From Amoeboaphelidium occidentale (lineage: Eukaryota > Aphelidiomycota > Aphelidea), in assembly GCA_023515795.1 (NCBI GenBank), contig JALGPX010000087.1, positions 1-29,424 on the forward strand: DNA of 29,424 nt, in the 5' to 3' direction. Within the stretch, counting starts at the first letter, position 1. Each line of letters begins with the position of its first letter. A model generated the notes under the pieces. The model saw only the letters and a program-made list of their open reading frames with translations, was not told the DNA's origin and made no database searches. Position numbers and translations under genes: made by a program. This document shows, piece after piece, positions 1 through 7,975 of this stretch.

Positions 1-220
1 ATACTTTGGCGTCTGAGTTCAAGCAGCTTAATAGTATTGAAGATTCAAGTTTGCCTGATTTCAAGGGAAAAAAAAAAGTTTTGGCGCAGTGTGTTAAGGA
101 ATATGATACAAATTGCAAGACGCATGTGAGTGTAAATTTGTTTAAGGTGCTGAAACGGTGGACTGCATATCAATTGGAACAGATATTTCCAGCAGTCTTT
201 AAGAGCAATTCACGGGCTAA
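1..220 (+). pseudogene. Fanzor nuclease fragment, N-terminal part (contig end)
   Basis: This open frame has no start inside the window and runs into the single N at 221. It encodes the Fanzor N-terminal region, including the segment FKVLKRWTAYQLEQIFPAVF. The same segment recurs near 140-200, 520-590 and 1050-1110, which shows that copies of one element are involved. It contains no catalytic motif; the assignment rests on near identity to the later fragments, which lead into the RuvC and zinc-ribbon parts. Fanzors are eukaryotic relatives of transposon-encoded TnpB, RNA-guided DNA nucleases carried by mobile elements. The gene probably continues to the left of the window. Whether this piece belongs to a functional copy cannot be told. 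Confidence 0.7.
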
Positions 221-221
221 N

Positions 222-947
222 AGATATCTTTCTGCACAATTTATAAACTTTGTCGTGTTGAAACATTTGGAAGCTGGATCAGAGATTCCAAATATAATGA
301 ATAATACTGGAGGTTTAATGAGGCAATGTTTTGTATCGATGTCAACGGGACAAGGTCAGTATGTCAAGAAGAACATAGAAATCAAAGCAAGGCATGATCA
401 CATTAATACTTTGGCATCTGAGTTCAAGCAGTTAAATAGTATTGAAGATTCAAGTTTGCCCTGTTTCGAGGGATTGTCACATGTTTTGGCGCAGTGTGTC
501 AAGGAGTATGATACAAATTGCAAGACGCATGTGAGTGTAAATTTGTTTAAGGTGCTGAAACGCTGGACTGCTTACCGGCTGGAATTATAACTTCCTGAAG
601 TATTTAAGAGAAATTCAAGGGCAAATACTGTTGCAAATTTTATCATTCAAAGTGTTCAGTTTGAACAGAAAGTTGTGTGGAAGAAGCAACCAGGTATTCC
701 TGGGGCAGTATTTAAGTTTCTCGAAAAGAACAAGATTAAATGTGGAAAATTCCGAATTATTACTGCCATCATTATTGCAAAGCGTCGCGTGTTGAAACTA
801 ATCGCTGATAAGATACTATGTCCAAAGATTATCAAGAAGAATTACATTGGATATTTGGGAATAATGAGAAAGTTCAGTGTCTGCTTTTATTTAAACTATG
901 CTGTTGACGCTCAACAAAGAATGAAAGAAGGAAGAAAAGGAAAAGGT
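222..947 (+). pseudogene. Fanzor nuclease fragment, N-terminal and wedge-like region
   Basis: This fragment starts upstream of the point where the preceding one stopped, so it is another copy or a misplaced contig. It extends the N-terminal region, then repeats the FKVLKRWTAY segment, and runs on to a GIMRKFSVCFYLNYAVDAQQ stretch and a basic EGRKGKG end at the next N. A TAA at 588-590 interrupts the frame where the sister fragment has a glutamine codon; the same frame then stays open to 947. This looks like a single nonsense change in an otherwise intact reading frame. No RuvC residues lie in this part. The family call comes from overlap with the 949-1956 fragment, which reaches the RuvC-I motif. 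Confidence 0.75.
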
Positions 948-948
948 N

Positions 949-1956
949 AATAGTATTGAAGATTCAAGTTTGCCTGATTTCAAGGGATTATCACATGTTT
1001 TGGCACAGTGTGTCAAGGAGAATGATACAAATTGCAAGACGCATGTGAGTGTAAATTTGTTTAAGGTGCTGAAACGGTGGACTGCATATCAATTGGAACA
1101 GATATTTCCAGCAGTCTTTAAGAGCAATTCACGGGCTAATACTGTTGCAAATTTTATCATTCGAAGTGTTCAGTTTGAACAGAAAGTTGTGTGGAAGAAG
1201 CAACCAGGTATTCCTGGGACATTATTTAAGTTTCTCGAAAAGAACAAGATTAAATGTGGAAAATTCTGAATTATTACTGCCATCATTATTGCAAGACGCC
1301 GTGTACTAAATCTTATTGCTGGCAGGATACTATGTCCAAAGATTATCAAGAAGAATTACATCGGATATTTGGGAATAATGAGAAAGATCAGTGTCTGCTT
1401 TTATTTAAACTATGCCGTTGACGCTCAACAGAGAATGAAAGAAGGAAGAAAAGGAAAGGGTTTAAGATTGTTTTCATTGCTTCCTATTGTGAAAGTCAGA
1501 ACTGGTAGGTTACTTATTGGATCAAGCATCTTGTACGAAATTCTAAAATTATGTCTGGATTCTGATTGTACAGCTTTAAAAGACTTCCCCACATCCTTGG
1601 CTACATTTCTCAAAGAAGATGTTGTCTGGTGGAAACAATTATTTAATTATGACAAATTTGAATCTGTCGCAAAACAGAGGACATTCAAATTTACAATCTC
1701 TACAGATGCTGTCTCTGTTTCAATTCATCTGAAAAGACCCGTTCACAATAGTACATTCAATGATCATGGATATACTGTTGATAAAAAGAACTACGATATT
1801 CTAGTTCTGTCTAATAGCGTTATTATTGGAGTTGATCCGGGTCGCCGAGATGTTTTTGTTGCAGCGAAATATCCTTCTGATATTACGAAACATGAAGGAA
1901 AGAATATGAAACAGAAGCAAAAGAAGAAGAAGGAAAAGAAGAAAAGGAAGAAGAGT
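949..1956 (+). pseudogene. Fanzor nuclease fragment, N-terminal region through RuvC-I
   Basis: This is the longest connected fragment. It begins at NSIEDSSLPDFKG, passes the LKRWTAYQLEQ segment, the FSLLPIVKVRTGRLL segment typical of the part ahead of the nuclease fold, and reaches IIGVDPGRRDVFVAA at about 1822-1866. That is the RuvC-I motif with its catalytic aspartate. A lysine-rich run follows up to the N at 1957. A TGA at 1267-1269 replaces the arginine (CGA) codon of the sister fragment; the frame is otherwise open. Compared with 222-947 it differs at scattered positions (for example GTLFKF versus GAVFKF), so it represents a distinct copy. In known Fanzors this gene is carried by DNA transposons; no transposase is visible here. 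Confidence 0.82.
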
Positions 1957-1957
1957 N

Positions 1958-2350
1958 AATAGCGTTATTATTGGAGTTGATCCTGGTCGCAGAGATGTTT
2001 TTGTCGCAGCGAAATATCCTTCTGATAATTCAAAACATGAAGGAAAGAACATGAAACAGAAGCAAAAGAAGAAGAAGGAAAAGAAGAAAAGGAAGAAGAG
2101 TGGGAAGAAAACTAGTGTTCAAGGAGAGGGAAATATTCTCATTGAAAAATCAGTTCAAACCAGGAATGTTGAAGAGAATGCAAAAAATAATGTGTTAAAG
2201 AATGTCAACAAAAGAAGAAAGAAGAAGAAGAAAGCTCCCATTCAGAAGAGTGAAGTAGTGCGTTGCTCCGCGAAGAAATGGGCAGCTAAGAGAGGAGACA
2301 GATATTTCAGGATGAAGTATAGAGTTTGGTTGAAATATGGTACAGGAGTC
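1958..2350 (+). pseudogene. Fanzor nuclease fragment, RuvC-I to bridge region
   Basis: The first 144 bp repeat the preceding fragment's end (from about 1813), including the RuvC-I motif IIGVDPGRRDVFVAA. It reads YPSDNSKHEGKN where the previous copy reads YPSDITKHEGKN, so it is a different copy. Two lysine-rich tracts follow (about 2060-2110 and 2205-2235), then SAKKWAAKRGDRYFRMKYRVW, which matches the conserved segment between RuvC-I and RuvC-II in this family. The frame is open throughout and ends at the N at 2351. The lysine tracts could act as nuclear-localisation signals or bind RNA; that is inference. Confidence 0.78.
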
Positions 2351-2351
2351 N

Positions 2352-2791
2352 TTCAATTCATCTGAAAAGACCCGTTCACAATAGTACATTTGATGATCAT
2401 GGATATACTGTTGATAAAAAGAATTACGATATTCTAGATCTGTCCAATAGCGTTATTATTGGAGTTGATCCTGGTCGCCGAGATGTTTTTGTTGCAGCAA
2501 AGTATCCTTCTGATATTACAAAACATTAAGGAAAGAATATGAAACAGAAGCAAAAGAAGAAGAAGGAAAAGAAGAAAAGGAAGAAGAATAGGAAGATAAC
2601 TAGTGTTCAAGGAGAGGGAAATATTCTTATTGAAAAATCAGTTCAAACGAAGAATGTTGAAGAGAACGCACAAAATAATGTGCACAAGAATGTCAAAAAG
2701 AGAAGAAGAAAGAAAAAGAAGAAAGCTTCCATTCAGAAGAGTGAAGTAGTGCGTTGCTCTGCGAAGGAATGGGCAGTTAAGAGAGGAGACA
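2352..2791 (+). pseudogene. Fanzor nuclease fragment, pre-RuvC-I to bridge region
   Basis: The sequence after the N steps back to a point matching about 1720 in the earlier copy (SIHLKRPVHNSTF). It passes RuvC-I again (IIGVDPGRRDVFVAA near 2460-2505). A TAA at 2527-2529 stands where the sister copies have a glutamate codon in KHEGKN, and the frame then continues through the lysine-rich insertion to the N at 2792. It shares the ITKH variant with the 949-1956 fragment, but has its own changes in the insertion (RKITSV, NNVHKNVKKR). At least two sequence classes of the element are therefore present in this stretch. Confidence 0.78.
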
Positions 2792-2792
2792 N

Positions 2793-3714
2793 ATATCCTT
2801 CTGATAATTCAAAACATGAAGGAAAGAACATGAAACAGAAGCAAAAGAAGAAGAAGGAAAAGAAGAAAAGGAAGAAGAGTGGGAAGAAAACTAGTGTTCA
2901 AGGAGAGGGAAATATTCTCATTGAAAAATCAGTTATAACCAGGAATGTTGAAGAGAATGCAAAAAATAATGTGTTAAAGAATGTCAACAAAAGAAGAAGA
3001 AAGAAAAAGAAGAAAGCTTCCATTCAGAAGAGTGAAGTAGTGCGTTGCTCTGCGAAGGAATGGGCAGTTAAGAGAGGAGACAGATATTTCAGGAAAAAGT
3101 ATAGAGTTTGGTTGAAATATGGTACAGGAGTCAAAAAAGCTGATCAGAAACAGCTTACTTCAAAAGTGCCTACTGTGAAAGGTTTCTGTGATTTTGTAAG
3201 AACTGGCTGGGATCGTTACAACGTTGTTTCTGGCTTTTATGGTTCCAAGAGGTGGAGAAAGTTGCGCTAGTCTTTGTACATCAAGAAACAAAGGGCTTAT
3301 GACTATGCTTGGAAAAAGATGTCTTTTGGTTTGAAAGAAGAAAATGTGATAATAGCATATGGAGATGGGGCATTTAATCACGTATCACGTGGACATGTTC
3401 CAACTCCAACAAAGACATTGTTTCAAAAGCTGAAGTCAAAACTGAAGTGGCGCTGTCGCAAAGTGGACGAGTTTAGAACAAGCAAACTTTGTAGGAACTG
3501 CGTCTCAGAGCTGGAACAGAAGAAAGCTTGGACCAGTAAATTCTGCCATGGTTGCAACAAGTTGGTTGACAGAGATATCAACGCTGCATTGAATATTGGA
3601 GACTTGTTGGTGTACCAGAACGAGAACAATGGCAAGAGACCGGAAGCATTCACAAGATCAAACTCCGCACAACACGATCAAGGTCAGAAACTGGAGAAGG
3701 GCGGACTTCAATGA
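2793..3714 (+). pseudogene. Fanzor nuclease fragment, C-terminal half with RuvC-II, zinc ribbon and RuvC-III
   Basis: This fragment carries the catalytic C-terminal half. After the lysine-rich insertion and KEWAVKRGDRYFRKKYRVWL comes VIIAYGDGAFNH (about 3346-3381), the RuvC-II strand. It lacks the glutamate used there by bacterial TnpB. The motif VDEFRTSKLCRNC follows, carrying a glutamate just before the first zinc knuckle; this matches the relocated catalytic glutamate known in Fanzors. The second knuckle is CHGC, followed by RuvC-III DRDINAALNI and a family-typical NGKRPEAF tail. The stop at 3712-3714 is natural. One TAG at 3268-3270 breaks the frame between the bridge region and RuvC-II, so this copy as assembled is not intact. 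All zinc-binding cysteines and the RuvC-II/III acidic residues are preserved. Confidence 0.88.
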
Positions 3715-3851
3715 CAGTTATGATCTCGTGGCAGATATTCATCGATAAAAGTCGCAAGACGAGAATGGTGGATATCATTATTGCATGTTCTGAATTTTTG
3801 TTTATCTGAAAATAGAACAGGCCATAACGTAATGCACTTTCGAAGTCACAA
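3715..3851 (+). other. Fanzor 3' flank, possible guide-RNA and element-end region
   Basis: This non-coding stretch follows the Fanzor stop codon. In TnpB and Fanzor systems the guide RNA is typically encoded at the 3' end of the nuclease gene and just beyond it, ending at the element boundary. A short hairpin with a GCAA loop (GTC-GCAA-GAC, near 3752-3761) is visible, but its stem is only three pairs. No terminal repeat or boundary could be defined. The assignment is by position only. Confidence 0.25.
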
Positions 3852-4217
3852 TTATTTATTGAATTTGTATTTGGAGACCAACTCCTGCTTGAGGCATTCG
3901 TTTTCTTCTTTAAGGGTTCTAATCTCTTCTCGTGCCAACTTCAGTTTAGCATTTAACTCAGACTCCCACCGTAGATGCTTCGCCCGTATGCCTTTAATAT
4001 CTGCCTTTTCCCTCTCTAAAAGCTCCTGTAAAGCCTGATAATCATTCCGTAGCGCTCTAAATTGTTCGTATAATTCCTGCTGTGCAAACTCTGATTCCTC
4101 ATTATGTGATAAAGACACTTCCACCTCTTCTATTCTGCGTAAAGCTCTGTTGTACAAATCTTTGGTTATTCGAAGTTCCTCATTCACATCTTCTGGAACG
4201 GTTTCTATTTGACTCAT
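3852..4217 (-). CDS. small coiled-coil protein, unknown function
   Basis: This single-exon gene encodes about 121 residues, starting at MSQIETVPEDVNEELR; an upstream ATG at 4226 adds only three residues. Nearly the whole chain is charged and helical, rich in Glu, Lys, Arg, Leu and Gln, with heptad-like spacing (for example LQELLEREKADIKGIRAKH and IRTLKEENECLKQELVSKY). A dimeric coiled coil is therefore likely. There is no signal peptide, membrane segment or catalytic motif. It lies 66 bp downstream of the dehydratase gene on the same strand. I do not recognise a family; candidates include cytoskeletal, kinetochore or trafficking adaptors, but nothing in the sequence decides between them. Confidence 0.65.
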   Translation of the reverse strand: MSQIETVPEDVNEELRITKDLYNRALRRIEEVEVSLSHNEESEFAQQELYEQFRALRNDYQALQELLEREKADIKGIRAKHLRWESELNAKLKLAREEIRTLKEENECLKQELVSKYKFNK

Positions 4218-4283
4218 CCGTCTCACTTGTAGTTGAACAAAGAAAACTGCTTTTTTATCAGATGTTTCTCTATTTTCCGTAAC

Positions 4284-5040
4284 TCAACAGATATGATCAT
4301 CGCCACATTGTTCAGGCTTAACGGACGCATCAAAGCCCAGTTGGTGCATCTTTACGTAACATTCAAAGAGATAGTCGTAACATTCGGCCATAGATTTCGC
4401 CTTTTCCCAAGTGTTTCCCCAGACATAGACACCGTGCCTTCGAACAAGGACAGCATTGGATTCCGGATACTTCTTCATAGCCTCTGCCATACGGTCTTTC
4501 AAGTTCTCTTCCTCAGCCGTATTCTCTATAATCGGAATTATGATGCGATCAAAGTACCGGAAACTATCAGAGGTTTCTCCCCTTCTAATACCTTTGATCA
4601 TTTCCAAATGTGTCATTTCTACGTAATCGTAATCTTCCCTCAGCAGAGTAACAAGCAAAGCATGGATCGAATGTGTGTGAATGCAGGCGCGAGTCGAAGG
4701 GCGTATCGTGTAGCAATTCCAGAATAATGGAGTGCACTGGCTCATCTTAAAGGCAGATTTCTCTGGTCTTTTCAATACTTCTTGTGTATTAAAGTCAAGA
4801 ACGAAAAGATCTTGTGGTTTCATTCTTTCCTTCTGTACGCCTGATGGAGCTATGTAGACTTTGTCCCTTCAGGCTTTAATTTCTACAACGCATTTGTGAT
4901 TACCCTTCGCGAATAGACATGCCTCCACCAGTTCCGGTAACCCAACCCAAATCGTAGAATTGCTTGCATAGTTCCGGAATTAAATTATCAGCCGTTTCCT
5001 TTTCGTTTTGAGCGATTATTGGATTCTTGGTTTCTGTCAT
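4284..5040 (-). CDS. MDE1: methylthioribulose-1-phosphate dehydratase (APIP/MtnB type)
   Basis: This class II aldolase-fold zinc enzyme dehydrates 5-methylthioribulose-1-phosphate in the cytosolic methionine salvage pathway. Two exons (5040-4904 and 4866-4284) with a 37-bp GT-AG intron give 239 residues, the usual length. The junction restores [17 protein letters not shown], matching the conserved [12 protein letters not shown] block of the family. Visible features are the GWVTGTGGG substrate loop, the zinc ligands in CIHTHSIHA, the MTHLEMIKG segment with its catalytic glutamate, and the third ligand in [11 protein letters not shown]. The start at 5040 (MTETKNP) was chosen because the family begins there; a longer open frame would run into the divergent gene 26 bp away. 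That spacing suggests a shared promoter. Confidence 0.93.
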
Positions 5041-5066
5041 CAAAGCTTTTTTGTCAGGAAAATCTA

Positions 5067-5354
5067 ATGGGCAAAATCGCAAAGACCAACTCCAGCAAAT
5101 CCCAAAAGAAACACGCGCACAAGAAGAAGCCCTACACAAAGCATGTGGAGGACGCACTTAGGAATGAATCTAATAAAGAATTGGATGATTTCCGCTTGAG
5201 CCGATTACATAAAGTGAAGCGAAATGAAACTGCAGAGCCAAGCGCGAGCGATTATCTTATAAATGAAGTCAAGAAGCAGATAAAGCAGAAGGTCGAGCTA
5301 GATAAGGATATATCAACGCTTTTGGACAGTGCGGAGAATGGTCTGAAGTTGTAA
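5067..5354 (+). CDS. small basic protein, possible nucleolar or ribosome-assembly factor
   Basis: This 95-residue single-exon gene starts at [20 protein letters not shown]. Its N-terminal third is very basic ([10 protein letters not shown]), and the rest is charged and helical, ending in [10 protein letters not shown]. The composition resembles small nuclear or ribosome-biogenesis factors such as SLX9 or ALB1, but I see no diagnostic motif, so this is only a guess. Its start codon is 26 bp from that of the divergent methionine-salvage gene, and its stop is 46 bp from the convergent phosphoglycerate mutase stop. The coding call is supported by the clean fit between both neighbours. Confidence 0.6.
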   Translation: MGKIAKTNSSKSQKKHAHKKKPYTKHVEDALRNESNKELDDFRLSRLHKVKRNETAEPSASDYLINEVKKQIKQKVELDKDISTLLDSAENGLKL

Positions 5355-5400
5355 TATTGAATGTCGCGTGGTTTTTATAATATAATTTTTAATTATTATC

Positions 5401-7047
5401 TTAAGCGAGAAGACTTTCGCCAGTCATTTCCTCCGGAACGGGTAAGCCCATAACTTGCAAAATTGTTGGGGCAACATCACATAGGGCGCCACCAGTTTCT
5501 TTAATGCCTTCACCTTCGCCAGTTCCAACAGGTTTCACATCTTGGAACTTGAAATCTTTCGAAGTCATAATGAATGGGACCCTGGCTGTAGTGTGCGCAG
5601 TGTGAGGCGTCTTCTTGTCATCAGATAACATCTTCTCTGCATTGCCATGATCTGCAGTGATAAACAAAACATATCCTTTTTCCTTGCACGCCTCGTAAAT
5701 AATGCCAATACCTTCATCAGTCGCTTCAACAGCTTTAATAGCTGCATCGTAAACGCCTGTATGTCCAACCATATCTGGCGGTGCAAAGTTCATCATGACA
5801 AAAGGGTATTTGTCTTTAAATTAGAAATCAAGCCAATTAGAAAGCTTACCTTTTTTAACTGCTGCAGCGACAGCTTCTGCAACTTCAATTGCACTCATTT
5901 CTGGTTTTAAGTCATAGGTCGCAACCTTTGGTGAAGGAATCAATTGTCTCTCCTCCAAATGATATTGAGTTTCAGTACCTCCGTTGAAGAAGAAGGTAAC
6001 ATGAGCGTATTTTTCAGTTTCTGCAATATGCATTTGTGGAACATTCAAGTGAGCCAACCATTCTCCCATAACATTTGTCATTTTCTGCTGTTCAAAGAGA
6101 ACAGGGAAAGGATAATCAGCCTTGTACTGAGTCATTGATGTAATCCTTAAGTTCTTTCTTTCAAACTCAGGCTTGACTTCAAATGGAAAAGAACCCCCAA
6201 TTTTACCAAAAACTTGAGTAATCTGCCTCATTCTATCCGATCTAAAGTTGAAAAACAGCAATGTGTCTCCGTCCCTAATTTGGCCTTCTTTCTGTTCAAG
6301 TATCAAAGGCTTCAAGAACTCGTCAGTTTCATTTTGCGAGTATCTTTTCTCAACACCGGAAATAATTGCGTCAATCTTCTTATCACCTTCAAGACCAGAT
6401 AAATCGACCTTCTCTCCAACCCCGGCGACTAAACCTTCATATGCCAACTGAACACGTTCCCATCTCTTGTCTCTGTCCATCGCATAATATCTTCCTGTTA
6501 TGTCAACCAGAGTTCCATAATTAATTTTCTGTAGAAATTCCAACAATTGCCTCAGATAAGTCGTTGCGCTCCTTGGGGAAGTATCTCGCCCGTCAGCAAA
6601 GAAGTGAATAAAACACTGTGGAACTCCGTAAGCTTTCGCAGCTTCAACCAAAGCCATTAAATGCCTTATATGCGAATGTACACCGCCATCTGAAACCAAA
6701 CCCAGAAAGTGCACACGATCTGATCCCTTAAATGCCTCAAGAAGTTTTGGGTTTTTAGCCAAAGTATTCTTCTTAACAGCCAACTCAATGCGAACAATAT
6801 CCTGATAAACCACACGGCCTGCGCCCACGTTTAAATGCCCAACTTCGGAATTTCCCATCAGGCCTTCTGGTAAACCAACAGCCAAACCATGCGCACCGAT
6901 TGTCAAGTGAGGATACTCAGAACTTAGTTTGTCCATAACAGGAGTTTTAGCATTACGGATAGCATCACCTTCAGTGTCATCATGGGGCGATACACCCCAG
7001 CCGTCAATGCAAATCAAGCAAGCCTTATTCTTAACAGTCGCAGTCAT
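5401..7047 (-). CDS. 2,3-bisphosphoglycerate-independent phosphoglycerate mutase
   Basis: The enzyme interconverts 3- and 2-phosphoglycerate in glycolysis and gluconeogenesis. It belongs to the alkaline-phosphatase superfamily, uses a phosphoserine intermediate and needs Mn2+. Two exons (7047-5850 and 5813-5401) with a 36-bp intron give 536 residues, typical for the family. The N-terminus has DGWG (residues 15-18), and the catalytic serine lies in GNSEVGHLNVGAGR (Ser67). Later blocks include FFADGRDTSP, GRYYAMDRDKRWER, NFRSDRMRQ and, in exon 2, NFAPPDMVGHTG, ITADHGNAEKM and PHTAHT. The join gives VKKDKYPFVMMNF. An upstream in-frame ATG at 7107 would add 20 residues; MTATVKNKACLICIDGWG was preferred as the family-like start. 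Cofactor-dependent mutase is the alternative in many animals and yeasts, so this is a choice of lineage. Confidence 0.95.
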
Positions 7048-7328
7048 TCTGGACAAAATCTGAAATCTGCCATCGATCGGTTGGAAAATCGCGCATTTGG
7101 AATCCATGCAAAAGTTTCAACAAACTTTGAGTATCTCAAAGGGCTACATAGCTTCTAATTAAAGTCCCGGAAGATGCCTTTATCTCTTCTATTTGTATAC
7201 TCCTGCGTTAAGTTCTGTAGAATCGAAGATCTTTGTAAACAAAGCAAATAAGCTCATGCTATTATAAAGTCTTTATTTTCGTAATGCTTTGTATAATAGA
7301 TGCCGCAGTTTAAAGCTTACATCAGAGG
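7048..7328. other. intergenic region upstream of the phosphoglycerate mutase gene
   Basis: This stretch separates the PTH2 stop from the phosphoglycerate mutase start; both genes are on the minus strand. It must hold the promoter of the mutase and the 3' end of PTH2. It is AT-rich. I see no ORF worth calling, tRNA or clear repeat. Confidence 0.5.
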
Positions 7329-7964
7329 TCAATACAACTTTAAATGTCCTGTTACGCTATTTATCATCTCAACATAGTCAGGACCTATTGCGAGCACAGT
7401 GATTGTTCCAGGGTCAATTTGAGTTCTTCCGGCGTCTTGAATATACCGCGCTACCAAGCCATTCTTTGTCGCGTCTCTATGCAAACTCAATAGTTCCTCT
7501 TCCGAGTTGCATTTTAAAGTAATCTTTGCTTGACCTTAAGATTCAGCAACAAATACTGTAACACATAACTCACCTGCACTTCCCCATATTCTCAATTTAT
7601 CCTTTTGACTATGTCTGTATGCAGCAAGGCAAGCGTGGCAACATTGTGCAGCGACTTTGCCTTTAGTCATGTCTAAATCAGTTCTGATTACAAGAACCAT
7701 CTTCATATCGCCATACGGTAAACTAACAGAAGAAGTGTTTTCGTATTCTTTATCGCTGTCATCTTCTACTTCCTGAGACGAGGCGTGCTGAACCATTTCG
7801 TAGCTGTTCTTTTTACGACCTCTAGACAGTCCCATACGATCAAGTACGCCAGCTAGATAATATCCCACAAGTATAGAGAATGCCACCATTCCGACAATAA
7901 ACCAAACGCTGACTCTTATGTCTTCATACCACGGAACGGGTTGAAATCCCAAGGTCGATGTCAT
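7329..7964 (-). CDS. PTH2: peptidyl-tRNA hydrolase 2, membrane-anchored
   Basis: Pth2 releases amino acids from peptidyl-tRNAs dropped by ribosomes; the human PTRH2/Bit1 form sits on the outer mitochondrial membrane. Two exons (7964-7574 and 7534-7329) with a 39-bp intron give 198 residues. An N-terminal hydrophobic helix (about residues 19-42, VWFIVGMVAFSILVGYYLAG) is followed by a charged linker and the catalytic domain. That domain starts at MKMVLVIRTDLDMTKGKVAA and includes the QCCHACLAAY helix. Exon 2 supplies GQAKITLK, IQDAGRTQIDPGT and the terminal VTGHLKLY, all diagnostic. The intron splits a Gly codon (G|GT). The start codon lies only 11 bp from that of divergent VPS39; a longer in-frame start at 8039 would overlap VPS39 and was rejected. 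Confidence 0.94.
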
Positions 7965-7975
7965 CTCTAAAGTGA

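Noticed and set aside
1801-2052. Minus-strand ORF of about 83 codons opposite the Fanzor lysine-rich region
   Set aside because: It is the antisense of AAG-rich repeats (reading as Leu/Phe runs) and spans an N; no independent coding signal.
2527-2529. Alternative genetic code explaining in-frame stops in the Fanzor fragments
   Set aside because: TAA, TGA and TAG all occur as interruptions while host genes use them as ordinary stops; decay is simpler.
1-3714. Real tandem array of Fanzor genes
   Set aside because: Every unit boundary coincides exactly with an N, so mis-scaffolding explains it better; not excluded without spanning reads.
4233-4727. Plus-strand ORF of 164 codons opposite the dehydratase
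   Set aside because: Antisense to conserved enzyme sequence; no recognisable protein features.
7048-7107. Longer N-terminus for phosphoglycerate mutase
   Set aside because: The extra 20 residues have no family counterpart and no clear targeting character; kept only as an alternative.
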